This document shows, piece by piece, positions 49,113 through 59,351 of a stretch of 64,000 bases of DNA. Position 1 is the stretch's first letter. Each line of letters opens with the position of its first letter. A model generated the notes under the pieces. It saw only the letters and a list, made by a program, of their open reading frames with translations. It was not told the origin of the DNA and made no database searches. The position numbers and the translations under genes were made by a program. The stretch covers positions 43,427,001-43,491,000 of the forward strand of contig NC_068558.1 of NCBI RefSeq assembly GCF_022201045.2, given 5' to 3'. Source of the DNA: Citrus sinensis (lineage: Eukaryota > Streptophyta > Magnoliopsida > Sapindales > Rutaceae).

Positions 49113-49930
49113 GCTGAAATGAAAAGTTAAAGTCTGCAAATATCCTGTCAAAGCATTATATAAATGAAATCTCGTTTAGGTTTATGCATAAGGTTGATCT
49201 GTTATGGAGTATGCACATTCATTGTATCCAGAGTGAGTGCAGAAACTTATCAGCGTAGATTGAATCATGCAAAATTGGACCTAACTAGCTAGTAGTTTCA
49301 TTCAACTTGCGGCAGACCAGTTATATTAAGAATTTTATTCTCCTACTAACACATTTGGATTACCTACCACGAATGCAAAAAGGAGGTGCGGAACCTTAAG
49401 GCGTAAACAAAGCTCGAGGCATCAAAAGAAAGTATGTTTCAGTAAAGACCGATGCTTCAAACATTCAATAGTAATTTGTCCATTTCAGCGTCGAAACATG
49501 CACCTATAATCTTTAACTATTTTGACAGCATTTTCAACTGTCTAATTGTAACAGACTCCACAAAACCCTAAACCCTAATTTTCATTCAAGCTCTTTTTCC
49601 GTACAAGAAGCTTCAATCATAACAAATTCGTTCGAAATTTCACATATTCCAAAGGAAATGTCACAGTTTCCAAAGAACAGAAATGAATTGTAGAACTTGA
49701 AAGCTTAAATTCCGTAAAAGTTGAAAACAAGCGAGCTGCATAAGTAAAACGTAAACGAAGAAGAGTGCCGAGTTTACCTGCGACTTTGCCAAGATCCGAC
49801 CGGTTTAACTCAGATTACAACTCGAGAATTAAAACGGCGCCGATAACCACTGGCGTATTGTTGAAGTGCTTTGCTTGCTTTTTGAGAGAGGCTTTACCTA
49901 TTTGCTGCTTGCGAGCTGAGGAGGAATCTA
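49113..49930 (-). promoter_or_regulatory. 5' leader with intron, cyclophilin gene
   Basis: On the minus strand, CAG|GTAAAC at 49780-49775 is a good donor and TTTCAG at 49114-49119 a good acceptor just before the start codon. So the leader is probably split by a ~664-base intron (49777-49114). Inside lies AAACCCTAAACCCTAA (49563-49578, plus strand), a double telo-box often found near plant genes for RNA and ribosome functions. Confidence 0.5.
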
Positions 49931-50043
49931 CTAAACTGCGCGACCACTGTTTTAGGGTAGACCTTCATGGTTGCTGGCTTTCTTTTATCCACGTGTCATT
50001 CGTATCTCTTGAGGGTATAGAGTTGCGTCGTCCTTACTCCTAA

Positions 50044-50757
50044 GAGCATCTCCAAAAGACTCTATAAATTTTACTTTTCAAATATTCATTTGTTTACCTA
50101 TGTGACAAATAGATAAGTGAAAAAATATATTATTTTTTAAAAAACTCTTCAAATAGAAATGAGTTAATATTATTTTAATTAAATAATTATTTTTTTAAAA
50201 GAAAAATTAATAGTAATTAAAGTACATTTTTTTTTCTTCAACAAAAAGTAATAAAATATAAATTAAAGAGAGAGAATATCATTTCTTATTTGAAGAATTT
50301 TAATTGGAGTGTCTTTTGGAGCTTTAAATGTTAATGTAACTCTTCAAATAAGTAATAAAATCTTATTTGAAGAGTCCTAGAGCATCACCAAAAAAACTCT
50401 TCAAATAAGATTTTATTACTTATTTGAAAAGTCACATCAATATTTAGAACTTCAAAAGACACTTCAATTAAGATTCTTCAAATAAAAATTAATTCTCTCT
50501 CTTCAAATTTGAAGAGTTAATTTCTCACTCTTCAATTTATATTCGTTTTACTTTTCATTGAAGAAAGAGAGAGAAATGCTTTAATTACTATTGACTTTTC
50601 CTTTAAAAAACTAATTATATGATTAAAACAATATTAATTTATTTTTATTTGAAGAGTCTTTTGGAGAATATCATATTTTTTCACCATTCTATTTGCCACA
50701 TAGGTAAGTAAATATGTATTTAAAAAATAAAATTTATATACGCTTTTGGAGATGCTC
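50044..50757. mobile_element. PIF/Harbinger-like MITE, palindromic, 714 bp
   Basis: The element begins GAGCATCTCCAAAAG and ends with its exact complement CTTTTGGAGATGCTC. It is flanked by TAA on both sides (50041-50043 and 50758-50760), the 3-bp duplication typical of PIF/Harbinger elements. The two halves match each other along nearly their full length (about 340 bases per arm, centre near 50385), so a transcript would fold into one long hairpin. No transposase is present. Related sequence lies at 57100-57450. Confidence 0.82.
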
Positions 50758-50760
50758 TAA

Positions 50761-53150
50761 GGTTCTCGTTTTCTTTAATTGCCATGATTACCACTCTGCA
50801 GTGGACCCCTTTTTTTTTGTGCATTGAAAAGAAAGCTAACGCGGATATTAAAAAATAAAAATGAGACCAAATACGCGTAGATCAACTGATTTAATTCGAG
50901 ACTTATAAATATAATTGTGTTAAATATTTATTAGAAGAGTTTTACCGTCTTAATAATTTTATTCAGTTCAAATTTAGACCAATTTGAATCTGGATCAGTC
51001 GGGATCCGATGTGATTTTCGGATACTAAATTATTTAATATATTTCGCTCAAATTTTGATCAGTCGAAACCCAATGTAATATTCAGATATCAGAATATACA
51101 AAAAAAAGGGTATTTTTTTGGGAAGTGCTTACCGATGATGTAATTTTAGAAACCATTCAAGTGGAAAAAGTTATGACACATAAGTCGAATCTTTAACAAC
51201 GCGCATTAACATATTCCGTATCGCAAAATGACAGTAATTATTTTCGAATAGGAATTTGGACATTTTCGTTTTATAATTTAAAGAAGAATGAAATATTTTA
51301 TTCAAAAATATTGGTGAGAGTGAAGCGATACGATGTTTGTAAGAATAATTCTTCAAAATTGACGACGGGCCAATTTTAGTTATTTGATTCTTTAAAGCGT
51401 TAGAAAGTGGTAGATTTGAGTGTTGTTTGGATTTGAATTCGTTTTACGACGAGATCGATCGGTGGGTACCGCATTTGACCCGCACCAGCCGGTAGTGTTT
51501 TCCATTTCCATCATCTCGGGGTCAAATAGATTCGGCCGTAATTTCTTAGCGCAACTTGAGTGCTTGCATTCGTAAAATAAAGTACTAAACTTGAGCATCG
51601 CTACACATGCTGTATGTAGTTGGGTTATGTACTACATAATTTACATACAGCACATGAATTATGTACTACATAATTTGTAGTACATAATTCATCATTTATT
51701 AATAGGCTGTGTAAGATTTTTAAATTAATGATTAAAAAGAAATATAGTTATAACCTATGATACGTATATCATTTGTGCATCTCCATTATGTACATATAAT
51801 AGTATTGATTTCTATAACCAAATAATAATTTCTTAACAAGTGAGATTATTTTATCAATCTTCTATCATTTTTTTTCCAATTAATACAATAACAAAGTTTC
51901 TACAAAGATCCAAAACTTAAATTGATAAATAGCCAAAGCTTATCTTACAAACAATGTAACAAACATCCAATAGATATAGATCATTGATTTTGATATTTCT
52001 TAAATCTAATGAATGAAAACAATTTTAACATGAAATGAGGTGTGGGTGTAATAGTAATTTATAAAAAAAATCATTTTTAATCACATATTTACTTATTTTT
52101 TTCAAATAAGTCCTCATTAATTTTTTATAACTAAATAAGTTTGTAGTTCATCTCTTCTACATCTATTTAAAAACTTTATAAAACTTTTGCTGTATTTTTA
52201 TAAAAATTTAAATGATTATTATATTCATAAAGATTTACAACTTTTGAATAAATTTTAGCACCTTCATTTATAATTTCTTGTTTCTTTTAAGACATAGACT
52301 AAATTTTTCTTGTAACACACACACACACACACACACACATTCAATCTACTTTCCCATCCTAATACATACCATCAATGTTGTTACATAGATTTTGTAATCT
52401 AAATTTATTATTCTAAATTATGAGAGATATTACATATGATAAATATCTCATGAATCTAACGAACTATTAAAAACATGGAACAATCAATAAATTATCAAAA
52501 CCTCTAATAATTTCATAAAACATAGAAACCAATAAGTTACCGCCTTCTAGTTATAGGCAAAGAGGATTTTTCTATGAAAGATTTCAACCCTTTGATCTAA
52601 TCAATGATTCAGAAATGTGGAGAAATAATAAATTAAATTGAATGTCACAATATTTATTAAATAAATTAAGAAACACAAATGTATCTATAAATGATATAGA
52701 AGGTGTAAATAAAATATTATAAATTAATAATTTCAATGAAGAAAATAAAAATAAATTAAAAAGTTAAGAGATTAACTGAGTAAAGAATTTAATAAAGTTA
52801 AACAATTAATAAAAGACTTCAATATTGAAAATTATGATATATTAAAGTAAGAGATCATTAATGTAATTAATAAAAAACTTAATAGATATAAGATTAAACA
52901 AGTTAGAGATTAAATTAAATAAAATAGAAAAAATTATTGAGCAATTTAGTACTAAATTTACTATAAATATAAATAGAAAATTTTAAAAAAATTAAACTTC
53001 TAACAATACTATTGCCTGGCTGTAACTTGGGCTTTAAAGTAAAACTTAAAACCTTATTGATGTTTTTAATAATTATTATCTTTTCTAAGGATTTAAGAAA
53101 TTTTAGCTGTAACGTACAACTAATGTAAGATAAACTTTACCTTCAAAATA
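50761..53150. other. AT-rich intergenic region
   Basis: No gene is supported. It contains a perfect 15-bp hairpin at 51656-51690, an (AC)n run at about 52315-52340, and low-complexity AT DNA with short overlapping frames only. Confidence 0.5.
51656..51690. repeat. Perfect inverted repeat (15-bp arms, 5-base loop)
   Basis: GAATTATGTACTACA at 51656-51670 pairs exactly with TGTAGTACATAATTC at 51676-51690. A second inverted pair (CTGTATGTA / TACATACAG, 51610-51650) lies immediately to the left and encloses another copy of TATGTACTACATAA. Confidence 0.9.
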
Positions 53151-53156
53151 TATGGG

Positions 53157-53655
53157 ATCGTTTGGTATGCCGGATTAGATTGGATTGGATTGGATCAGAT
53201 TAGATAAGATAGGATTGGATTGGATAATACTGGATTATATATAATATTATGTTGTGTTTGGTATGCCATGAGATTAGCTAGTAAATAATAATGTCTTATA
53301 TATTAATTTATTAAAATCATTGTAGATTTACTTTAAAATGACATGTAATATAATCTAACTTAAATCAATAATTATTGGTAAATTTATAAAAAAAATACAA
53401 AATCTTCCTTTATTTTTTTTTTAATATTTAACATGTTATAGTTTTTAATTCCATGAATAGTAGAGAACAAAGTTTTATCTTAGAAAATGTAATCCCAGGA
53501 GTCCCCTTGGGATGAAATTTTGCCACTATTGGGATTAAGTGGTGGACCCATTATTGTTACCCTACCTTTACTTTTTTTATACCAAACATGATATAAAGAT
53601 TATTTTACACTAAAATTATCCAATCCCATGATATATAAATAAAACCAAACGGTCA
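53157..53655. mobile_element. Possible Tourist-like MITE with GTTTGG ends
   Basis: GATCGTTTGGT near 53157 faces ACCAAACGGTC near 53645-53655, so the ends match at 10 of 11 positions as inverted repeats. TTGGATTGGAT repeats occupy the left end and the interior is AT-rich. I see no clear target duplication, so family and exact ends are uncertain. Confidence 0.45.
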
Positions 53656-54052
53656 CTATGTGTGTACGTTGATCTCACTATTGTACCAAAAAAGACAAAT
53701 GAAATTTACTTGTATGTAGTACGCTACCTTAATTATATATTATGGAACAAGCTAGCTATCACCCTCATTGCCTTTTTGACCCATTCTGATTCTTCTTTGA
53801 AATCGGATGAGTTTTATGAACATCTTGATCTTAGAAATTAGAAAATGAAAGCTCCCCAGAAAATTTCAGCCTTAGTTGACTAATAAAATGAAAGCTCCCC
53901 GGATTGGAGCAATATGAAAATTTCTTAATCCCATCGTTGACGTGAGACTATGTCCTCAAGAAAATTTCAGCCTTTTTGAATGGAAATTATTAATCCCTTC
54001 TCAAGCGTGTCTCTCTGACTGTTTCTTCAAGCCCCGCCCCAACGTCGATTCT

Positions 54053-54068
54053 TACATATATATATATT
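54053..54068 (+). promoter_or_regulatory. Possible TATA region of the calmodulin-like gene
   Basis: A TATATATATATA stretch lies about 160 bases before the start codon and is followed by a pyrimidine-rich probable leader. In this AT-rich DNA the call is only positional. Confidence 0.35.
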
Positions 54069-54223
54069 AACTAAGACTAATTCTTGCTCACCATTAATTA
54101 GCCTGCGCCAAACCAACCATCTTCATAGCTTAATTCCCCAGCTAACACCACTTTCTTTTCTCATCTTTCAGCAAAAGAAATAAAATTAGTTTTTGATCAT
54201 TACTTTGTTATTCAAAACCAAAC

Positions 54224-55068
54224 ATGGCCGATGCATTAACAGAAGATCAAATTGCTGAGTTCCAGGAAGCCTTTTGCATGATTGACAAAGACTCCGACGG
54301 TGTGTTAATTCATTAGGTGTTGACAGTGTGCACACGTTCTATAGCTAATCATTTTGGTTTTTTTTTTTTAATAGTGCTGTGGCTTCATTTTATTAATTCG
54401 TTATCAATGGTGTTGTGTGTATTTATATTATATCATAATATATGTAGGTTTAATTACCATGAAAGACCTTGCAACAGTGATCCAATCAGCACAGGATGAA
54501 CATCCTAGGAAAGAAGAAGTTCAAGAGATGATTAGTGAAGTTGATTTTGATGGAAATGGGTCCATCGATTTTTTAGAGTTTTTGACTATCATGGGAAGAA
54601 AGATGAAGGTTACAACATACGTATCTGTATATATGAATATCAAATTAAATTGATGCATATGTTTTGGTGCAAATTAACAAACATGAATTGTTATTTATTT
54701 TATCAGGAAAATGTTTCTGAAGAGCTAAAAGAAGCCTTTAAAGTATTTGACAGAGATCAAGATGGGTTCATATCAGCAGCTGAGGTAAATGTGCATATCA
54801 ACCACTATACAGTACACGTATCATTTTTCCACTAATATGAAACCAATCTAGCTAGTAGTATTAATTTATTTGTGATGTGTAGTTTTACTTGATCAATTTC
54901 TCCCTGCACAATAACGATTTTGTGTGCATGCAGCTAAGGAATGTAATGATGAATTTGGGTGAAAGACTGAGCGATGAAGAAACTGAGCAAATGATCAGAG
55001 AAGCTGATTTAGATGGTGATGGTCTCGTCAGCTTCGAGGAATTTGCAAGAATGATGATGGCATTCTGA
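54224..55068 (+). CDS. Calmodulin-like protein with four EF-hands (CML8/CML11 type)
   Basis: Four exons, 54224-54299, 54448-54608, 54707-54784 and 54934-55068, encode 149 residues, exactly calmodulin length. The EF loops are at 21-32 (DKDSDGLITMKD), 58-69 ([12 protein letters not shown]), 94-105 ([12 protein letters not shown]) and 130-141 ([12 protein letters not shown]). The first loop ends in Asp instead of the usual Glu at position 12, which in EF-hands tends to weaken calcium selectivity over magnesium. It starts [17 protein letters not shown] like calmodulin, but linkers ([13 protein letters not shown]) and Met-poor substitutions set it apart from true calmodulin. Its role is to sense calcium and bind target proteins in the cytosol or nucleus. 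There is no lipidation signal, and the tail MMMAF ends without extension. Splitting the first loop by an intron after Gly26 is the standard plant calmodulin position. Confidence 0.94.
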
Positions 55069-55179
55069 TTATTGGTTGGGTCCTAATATTTCATATGCAG
55101 AATTCTTGTATTTGTGCAGATCTTTTAAAAATCCTATTCTCTGTTACGTCATACGTCTACGTTAATGTAAAGTTTATTC

Positions 55180-55185
55180 AATAAA
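55180..55185 (+). terminator. Poly(A) signal AATAAA, calmodulin-like gene
   Basis: AATAAA lies 112 bases after the stop codon and is preceded by TGTAAAG and TTTATTC, normal for a plant 3' end. Confidence 0.5.
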
Positions 55186-55189
55186 ATGC

Positions 55190-57100
55190 TGGTAGCATTT
55201 ACTTATACATATATAAAACTGTAATATGTTGAGATGATTAAACTATTTAACAGAGCCAAAACAACATATAAAATTTGAATTAGGCTTTGATCACCTTTCT
55301 ACCTCTTATATAAGGAAAAAAAATCATACAATTATAAATAGATAGTAAATTTTTGATATTTTAGAATGAAATTGTTATTATTAAGAAAAACAAAATGATG
55401 TACGGTAAAGCCTTTACAAAATAAATTGTTGGGACTAAGAAAAAAAATCATCTTAGTAAGGATATATATTTATTAATAAATAAATAATTTATTAATTTAT
55501 CATCAGATTTAAGAAGAGTTTTTATGTTTTATATTTTATAGTATCATCTTAGTACGTATATCATTCATTTGACCAAGAAACATGAATTGTGTATATACAA
55601 AAAAGAGAAATTGTTAAATTTTAGAACATCTACATAAAAATTTATGTCAGTACATTGTACTTAGACATAAAATTGATGTACATATTTTTCAAATTTAACA
55701 CCCTATATGATAAAGTATTTGATATTCTTAAAGTATGTATAATATAAACATGTAGAATATAAACTCTATAAATGCATCATTAGTTTTATTTTTAGTTTCA
55801 AATATTAGATATATATTTTGGAAAATAGTTGAATTGAGAAAACTTAAGTCATCAAGAAAAAAATCCTTAATATTATGAACTTTATATGTTCTTAAAAAAT
55901 TATTATCTTATACATTTAGTAAAATTATTAGTTCAGTACATTAACCCAAGTCAAAATTGAAAGATTTTATTACTTAATCAAGATTATTAATTTATCGAAT
56001 ATTCGTTTATTAAGGTTTTACTATATATAAACAAATCAATTTTTACTTTCTCAAATAGTCTCCTAAATTGTCTCAAGATTTGACCATTTAATTGTACATC
56101 AGTTTCTTTAAATGACTACTTGAGTTCTAATCATGGACAAATAGGAATAAAACAATAAAAAGATGAGTCTATTAGTACTTTTAAAATAGACATTGAACGT
56201 TCTTATGGATATCTTAGTAAAATTTTATTAAAAATAAAATTCTTCAATGTATATTAAAATAAATTTATTATTAAGGACAATTTAGAAAAATAAATTAAAA
56301 TACTTTTACCCGCAAACCACTAAATGTTTACATATCACATGTGAGTTTCAAATAAATATCAAATCTAATCTATCATTCAAAGAATATAAAAAGTATTTAT
56401 TCATAGAAACGCAAATCGTTATTTTGAAAAGATTTTTTTTCATTATTTGAAAATATTTATTGATACCATTATTTTATTTCTTCATTCACAAATCTTCACG
56501 GGTAAACTGATTCTGATCCAGTCATCCCACCAACCCTTCTTAATTGAATAGGAATCGTTCGTTGATATTTAATATTTTTAAATCTTTAATGTAGTTGTTG
56601 AATATCTGATCTGTGCATGAGAGAAAATAATTAAGGGTTATTTCAGTACTTATAAGAGTGTGTAAAAGTAAAATTTTAAATTTTAAATTTATCAAATAAG
56701 TGAACAAAGTAAAAAAAATATTTCAAAATATATTTTTGAGTACAAATTTCCCGACTCATAATAAAATGGACAAGGATCACTTCTTAGTTTTTTTTTCCCT
56801 CTCTTAGTCTCTCCTAATAAAATAAGTGGTTATAAGTGAATTTTAAATTTTGATATTGACAATCAAACTGATTTGTTTTGTTTTATTTGCAATTAAGCCA
56901 TTTTTTTTAATTAGATCTAAGAGACTATTAGAGATTAGGAAAGAAAAAGAGAATCATAATCCTAATAAAATCGAACTTCCCCTACCTTGAATTGAAATAA
57001 AAAAAATTGATAGTTATTTGTTTATGTCTCATCACTTTAGCGTTAAAATAAAGGTATAAAACTACAAGCTAAACTATGTTAGAATATCATTAAAAAAATA
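55190..57100. other. AT-rich intergenic region
   Basis: Only AT-rich DNA with short chance frames is present. I see no paired transposon ends and no exon. Confidence 0.45.
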
Positions 57101-57450
57101 AATAAATAACATTTTACTACTTATTTAAAAAGGCACATCAACAAAAATAGTTCTAAAAGACTCTCCAAAAAAATTCTTTAAATGAGATAATATTGATCTT
57201 TTTACATCTTATTTGGAGCGTATTTTAAAGTTTTTAATTTAGTATTATATTATTTTTTATCTCATTATTTTTAAAGAAAGAAAAGTTTTATAATTGCTAT
57301 CATTTTTGTGGTGGAATGAGTTTGATTAAAATCACATAACTTTTTTTTAGAGATGACTTTTTTTTTTTACTTTTATATTTGTCACATAGATAAATAAATA
57401 AATATTTAAAGAGTTAAATTAGAAAAAAAATTGTTATGCTTTTATATATA
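57100..57450. mobile_element. Degenerate relative of the palindromic MITE
   Basis: TTTTACTACTTATTTAAAAAGGCACATCAA, then TCTAAAAGACTCTCC and a CACATAGATAAATAAAT end, parallel the half of the MITE at 50385-50757 (TTATTACTTATTTGAAAAGTCACATCAA and CACATAGGTAAGTAAAT). The ends are not intact. Confidence 0.45.
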
Positions 57451-58640
57451 TAAGGGTAATTTATCGTCAGCCTCTAATTGTTTCGACATTTAGCACCAGG
57501 CAGCCACATCTTTCGACCATGTGTACCACGCCCCCATTTCCGTCAAAAAATCAGTTAATTCTAACGGTTCAAGCTGCTATTAACCTAAAAGACCATACTA
57601 CCGCTGTTTTAAATTGAATTGATATATAAGTACTAAAATACCCCTTACAACTTAAAAAATTAACATTAAGAAATAAAGATTTATTATAACGATATTTATT
57701 TTTATATTTTTTTACAATTAAATTGAAACGAATTTTTTTTTTAGTATCATAACAAAATTGTAAAAGGGGAAAACTTCAAAATGAGAGACAAAGCATGATT
57801 CCAAAAGGAAAGAAGAAAATCAAATACAGAATCATCATCAGATTACAAAAAAATTCCAATATTAAAGACACCTAATCTAATTATGCCAAACACTTGCAGT
57901 AAATTTCATTGTAAAAGTCTATTACAAAAGACCCAAACTAAGAAAATTTAACAAAAAGGAATCCAAAAATAAAAAATCCTAAAACGAAAGATTTCAAACC
58001 CTAAATCAAATTATAGAGGTGGCGGAGACGGCGACAGCTTCAAGTGGTGGCGTCGGTGGTTCCATGCAGTAGTTGAGGCGATGGTTTCAAGCGATGGCAG
58101 ATCACGCAGCGCGCCATTTTGTTGTTGTCGATTCAAGCCGGTGGTTGATCACTCCGACAGACACCAGTAGTAAAAGACAGGAAGAAAAAAAAGGAGGAGA
58201 AAGAGAATAAGAAGAAAAAAGAAGAAGAAGAAGAAGAAGAAGAAGAAGAAAAAGGAAGAAGAAGAAGAACGAAGGAATACCGACGGGAAAAAGAAGAGGA
58301 AGGGAAAAAAAAGAAAAGAAAAACAAAACATAGAAAATAAAAAGAAACGAAGGATAAAAGAGTTCGTTCTTAAAAAATTATCATTTTATCTTTTTTTTTT
58401 GTTAAGTTAACGATAGATTGACGGAAATGGGGGCGTGATGCACATGGTCGAAAGATATGGGTGTGCCGTACTAAATGTCAAAATATTTTTGTGGTAGAAT
58501 GAGTTTGATTAAAATAATATAACTTTTTTTTAGAGATGGACTTATTTTTTTTACTTTTATATTTATCACATAAATAAATAAATAAATAAACATTTAAAGA
58601 GTTAAATTAGAAAAAAAATTGTTATGCTTATATATATATA
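57303..58640. mobile_element. Long-inverted-repeat element flanked by ~150-base direct repeats
   Basis: The core carries inverted ends: GACATTTAGCAC...TCTTTCGACCATGTG...CACGCCCCCATTTCCGTCAA at about 57484-57545, and the complement at about 58418-58480 (over 60 bases, ~85% alike by eye). Outside it, a stretch starting TTTTTGTGGT(G/A)GAATGAGTTTG and ending AAATTGTTATGCTT occurs on both sides in the same direction (57303-57445 and 58485-58630). The interior has a GC-richer patch (58018-58150) with GGTGGCG repeats and a long GAA/GAAGAA tract (58200-58275). Long inverted ends suggest a Mutator-like origin; no transposase is seen. Confidence 0.6.
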
Positions 58641-58641
58641 T
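58629..58641 (+). promoter_or_regulatory. TATA-like run supplied by the repeat, upstream of the Cys-array gene
   Basis: TATATATATATATTA lies about 100 bases before the next start codon and belongs to the 3' edge of the direct repeat copy. If it acts as the core promoter, that promoter is transposon-derived. Confidence 0.35.
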
Positions 58642-58742
58642 TATTATAAGTTGTTTATAATAACTTAACTACTACCACTAATCGAATCGTCTGATTGGTT
58701 GATGCCAGATGATGACAATTTGCTGCTAGTGCTGAATGGAAA

Positions 58743-59351
58743 ATGGACAGTACGGGGACAAATTCTAACATGGAGGAATATTCAGCCGCATCGACGGTTA
58801 TCAAATTCGATAAACCAATCCCATTACTACGGGGGCCCGTCCCACACGACGACCCATCGAGCGGCTCATATCTCCTCGCTTTCAGGAGCCACCAGTCGTG
58901 GGCTTCGGCGTACGAATCCTGCGAGTCCAAGGTACTCTCGCAGTGCGAACATGGCGCTAGGATCGGTTGCTCCGTCAATGCGTCCAAAAAGTGCAAGCCT
59001 CCTTGGTGGCGAAACCTAATTGGACAAAGACCCGCCGACTTCAAGGAGCGTGAGGACTGCGAAGTGCGTGAAATGGAAGCGTGTTTGATTGTCGCCAAGG
59101 ACAAGTGCGCGGGCTTTGCGAAAGACAGATTGTTGAGGCCGTTTCAAGATGCGAGAATTGCGGGGAGAGTGGGGCCCAAGGAGGTCGAGAAGTTGGTTTG
59201 CTTGGCGTCGTTGCCTGAGACTGAGAGGAGTTTGTGGAGGGATTTGATTGGCTCGGAATGGCTGGGTGAGCGCGAATTTAGGGTTAGGACGAATTATAGG
59301 GCCGCTGACTTGCTTGGCTCTGATAACAATTACAAACGCTTCTTGGGTTAA
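58743..59351 (+). CDS. Conserved-looking plant protein of unknown function with CX7C cysteine arrays
   Basis: A single exon encodes 202 residues. I do not recognise a named family. Codon quality and GC content are far above the surroundings, and the frame has no low-complexity sequence, so it is a real gene. Cysteines at 60, 68, 76 and 84 are spaced exactly CX7CX7CX7C, and those at 106, 114 and 122 are CX7CX7C. Between them lies KPPWWRNLIGQRPADFKERE. The rest is charged and helical in character (KDRLLRPFQDARIAGRVGPKEVEKL, in part, and ETERSLWRDLIGSEWLG). There is no signal peptide or membrane segment. Regular Cys spacing recalls twin-Cys proteins of the mitochondrial intermembrane space (CX9C), but the spacing differs. 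A second in-frame ATG at codon 10 could be the true start. The 3' untranslated region may hold an intron (AAAG|GTATGA at 59360 to TTTTTCAG at 59769). Confidence 0.72.
   Translation: MDSTGTNSNMEEYSAASTVIKFDKPIPLLRGPVPHDDPSSGSYLLAFRSHQSWASAYESCESKVLSQCEHGARIGCSVNASKKCKPPWWRNLIGQRPADFKEREDCEVREMEACLIVAKDKCAGFAKDRLLRPFQDARIAGRVGPKEVEKLVCLASLPETERSLWRDLIGSEWLGEREFRVRTNYRAADLLGSDNNYKRFLG

Noticed and set aside
58102..58331. Phe/Ser/Leu-rich minus-strand frames
   Set aside because: They are translations of the GAA/GAAGAA tract in the transposon-derived region, not coding DNA.
58655..59104. 149-codon minus-strand frame opposite the Cys-array gene
   Set aside because: It is a GC-driven shadow; the plus frame is longer, has regular Cys spacing and even composition.
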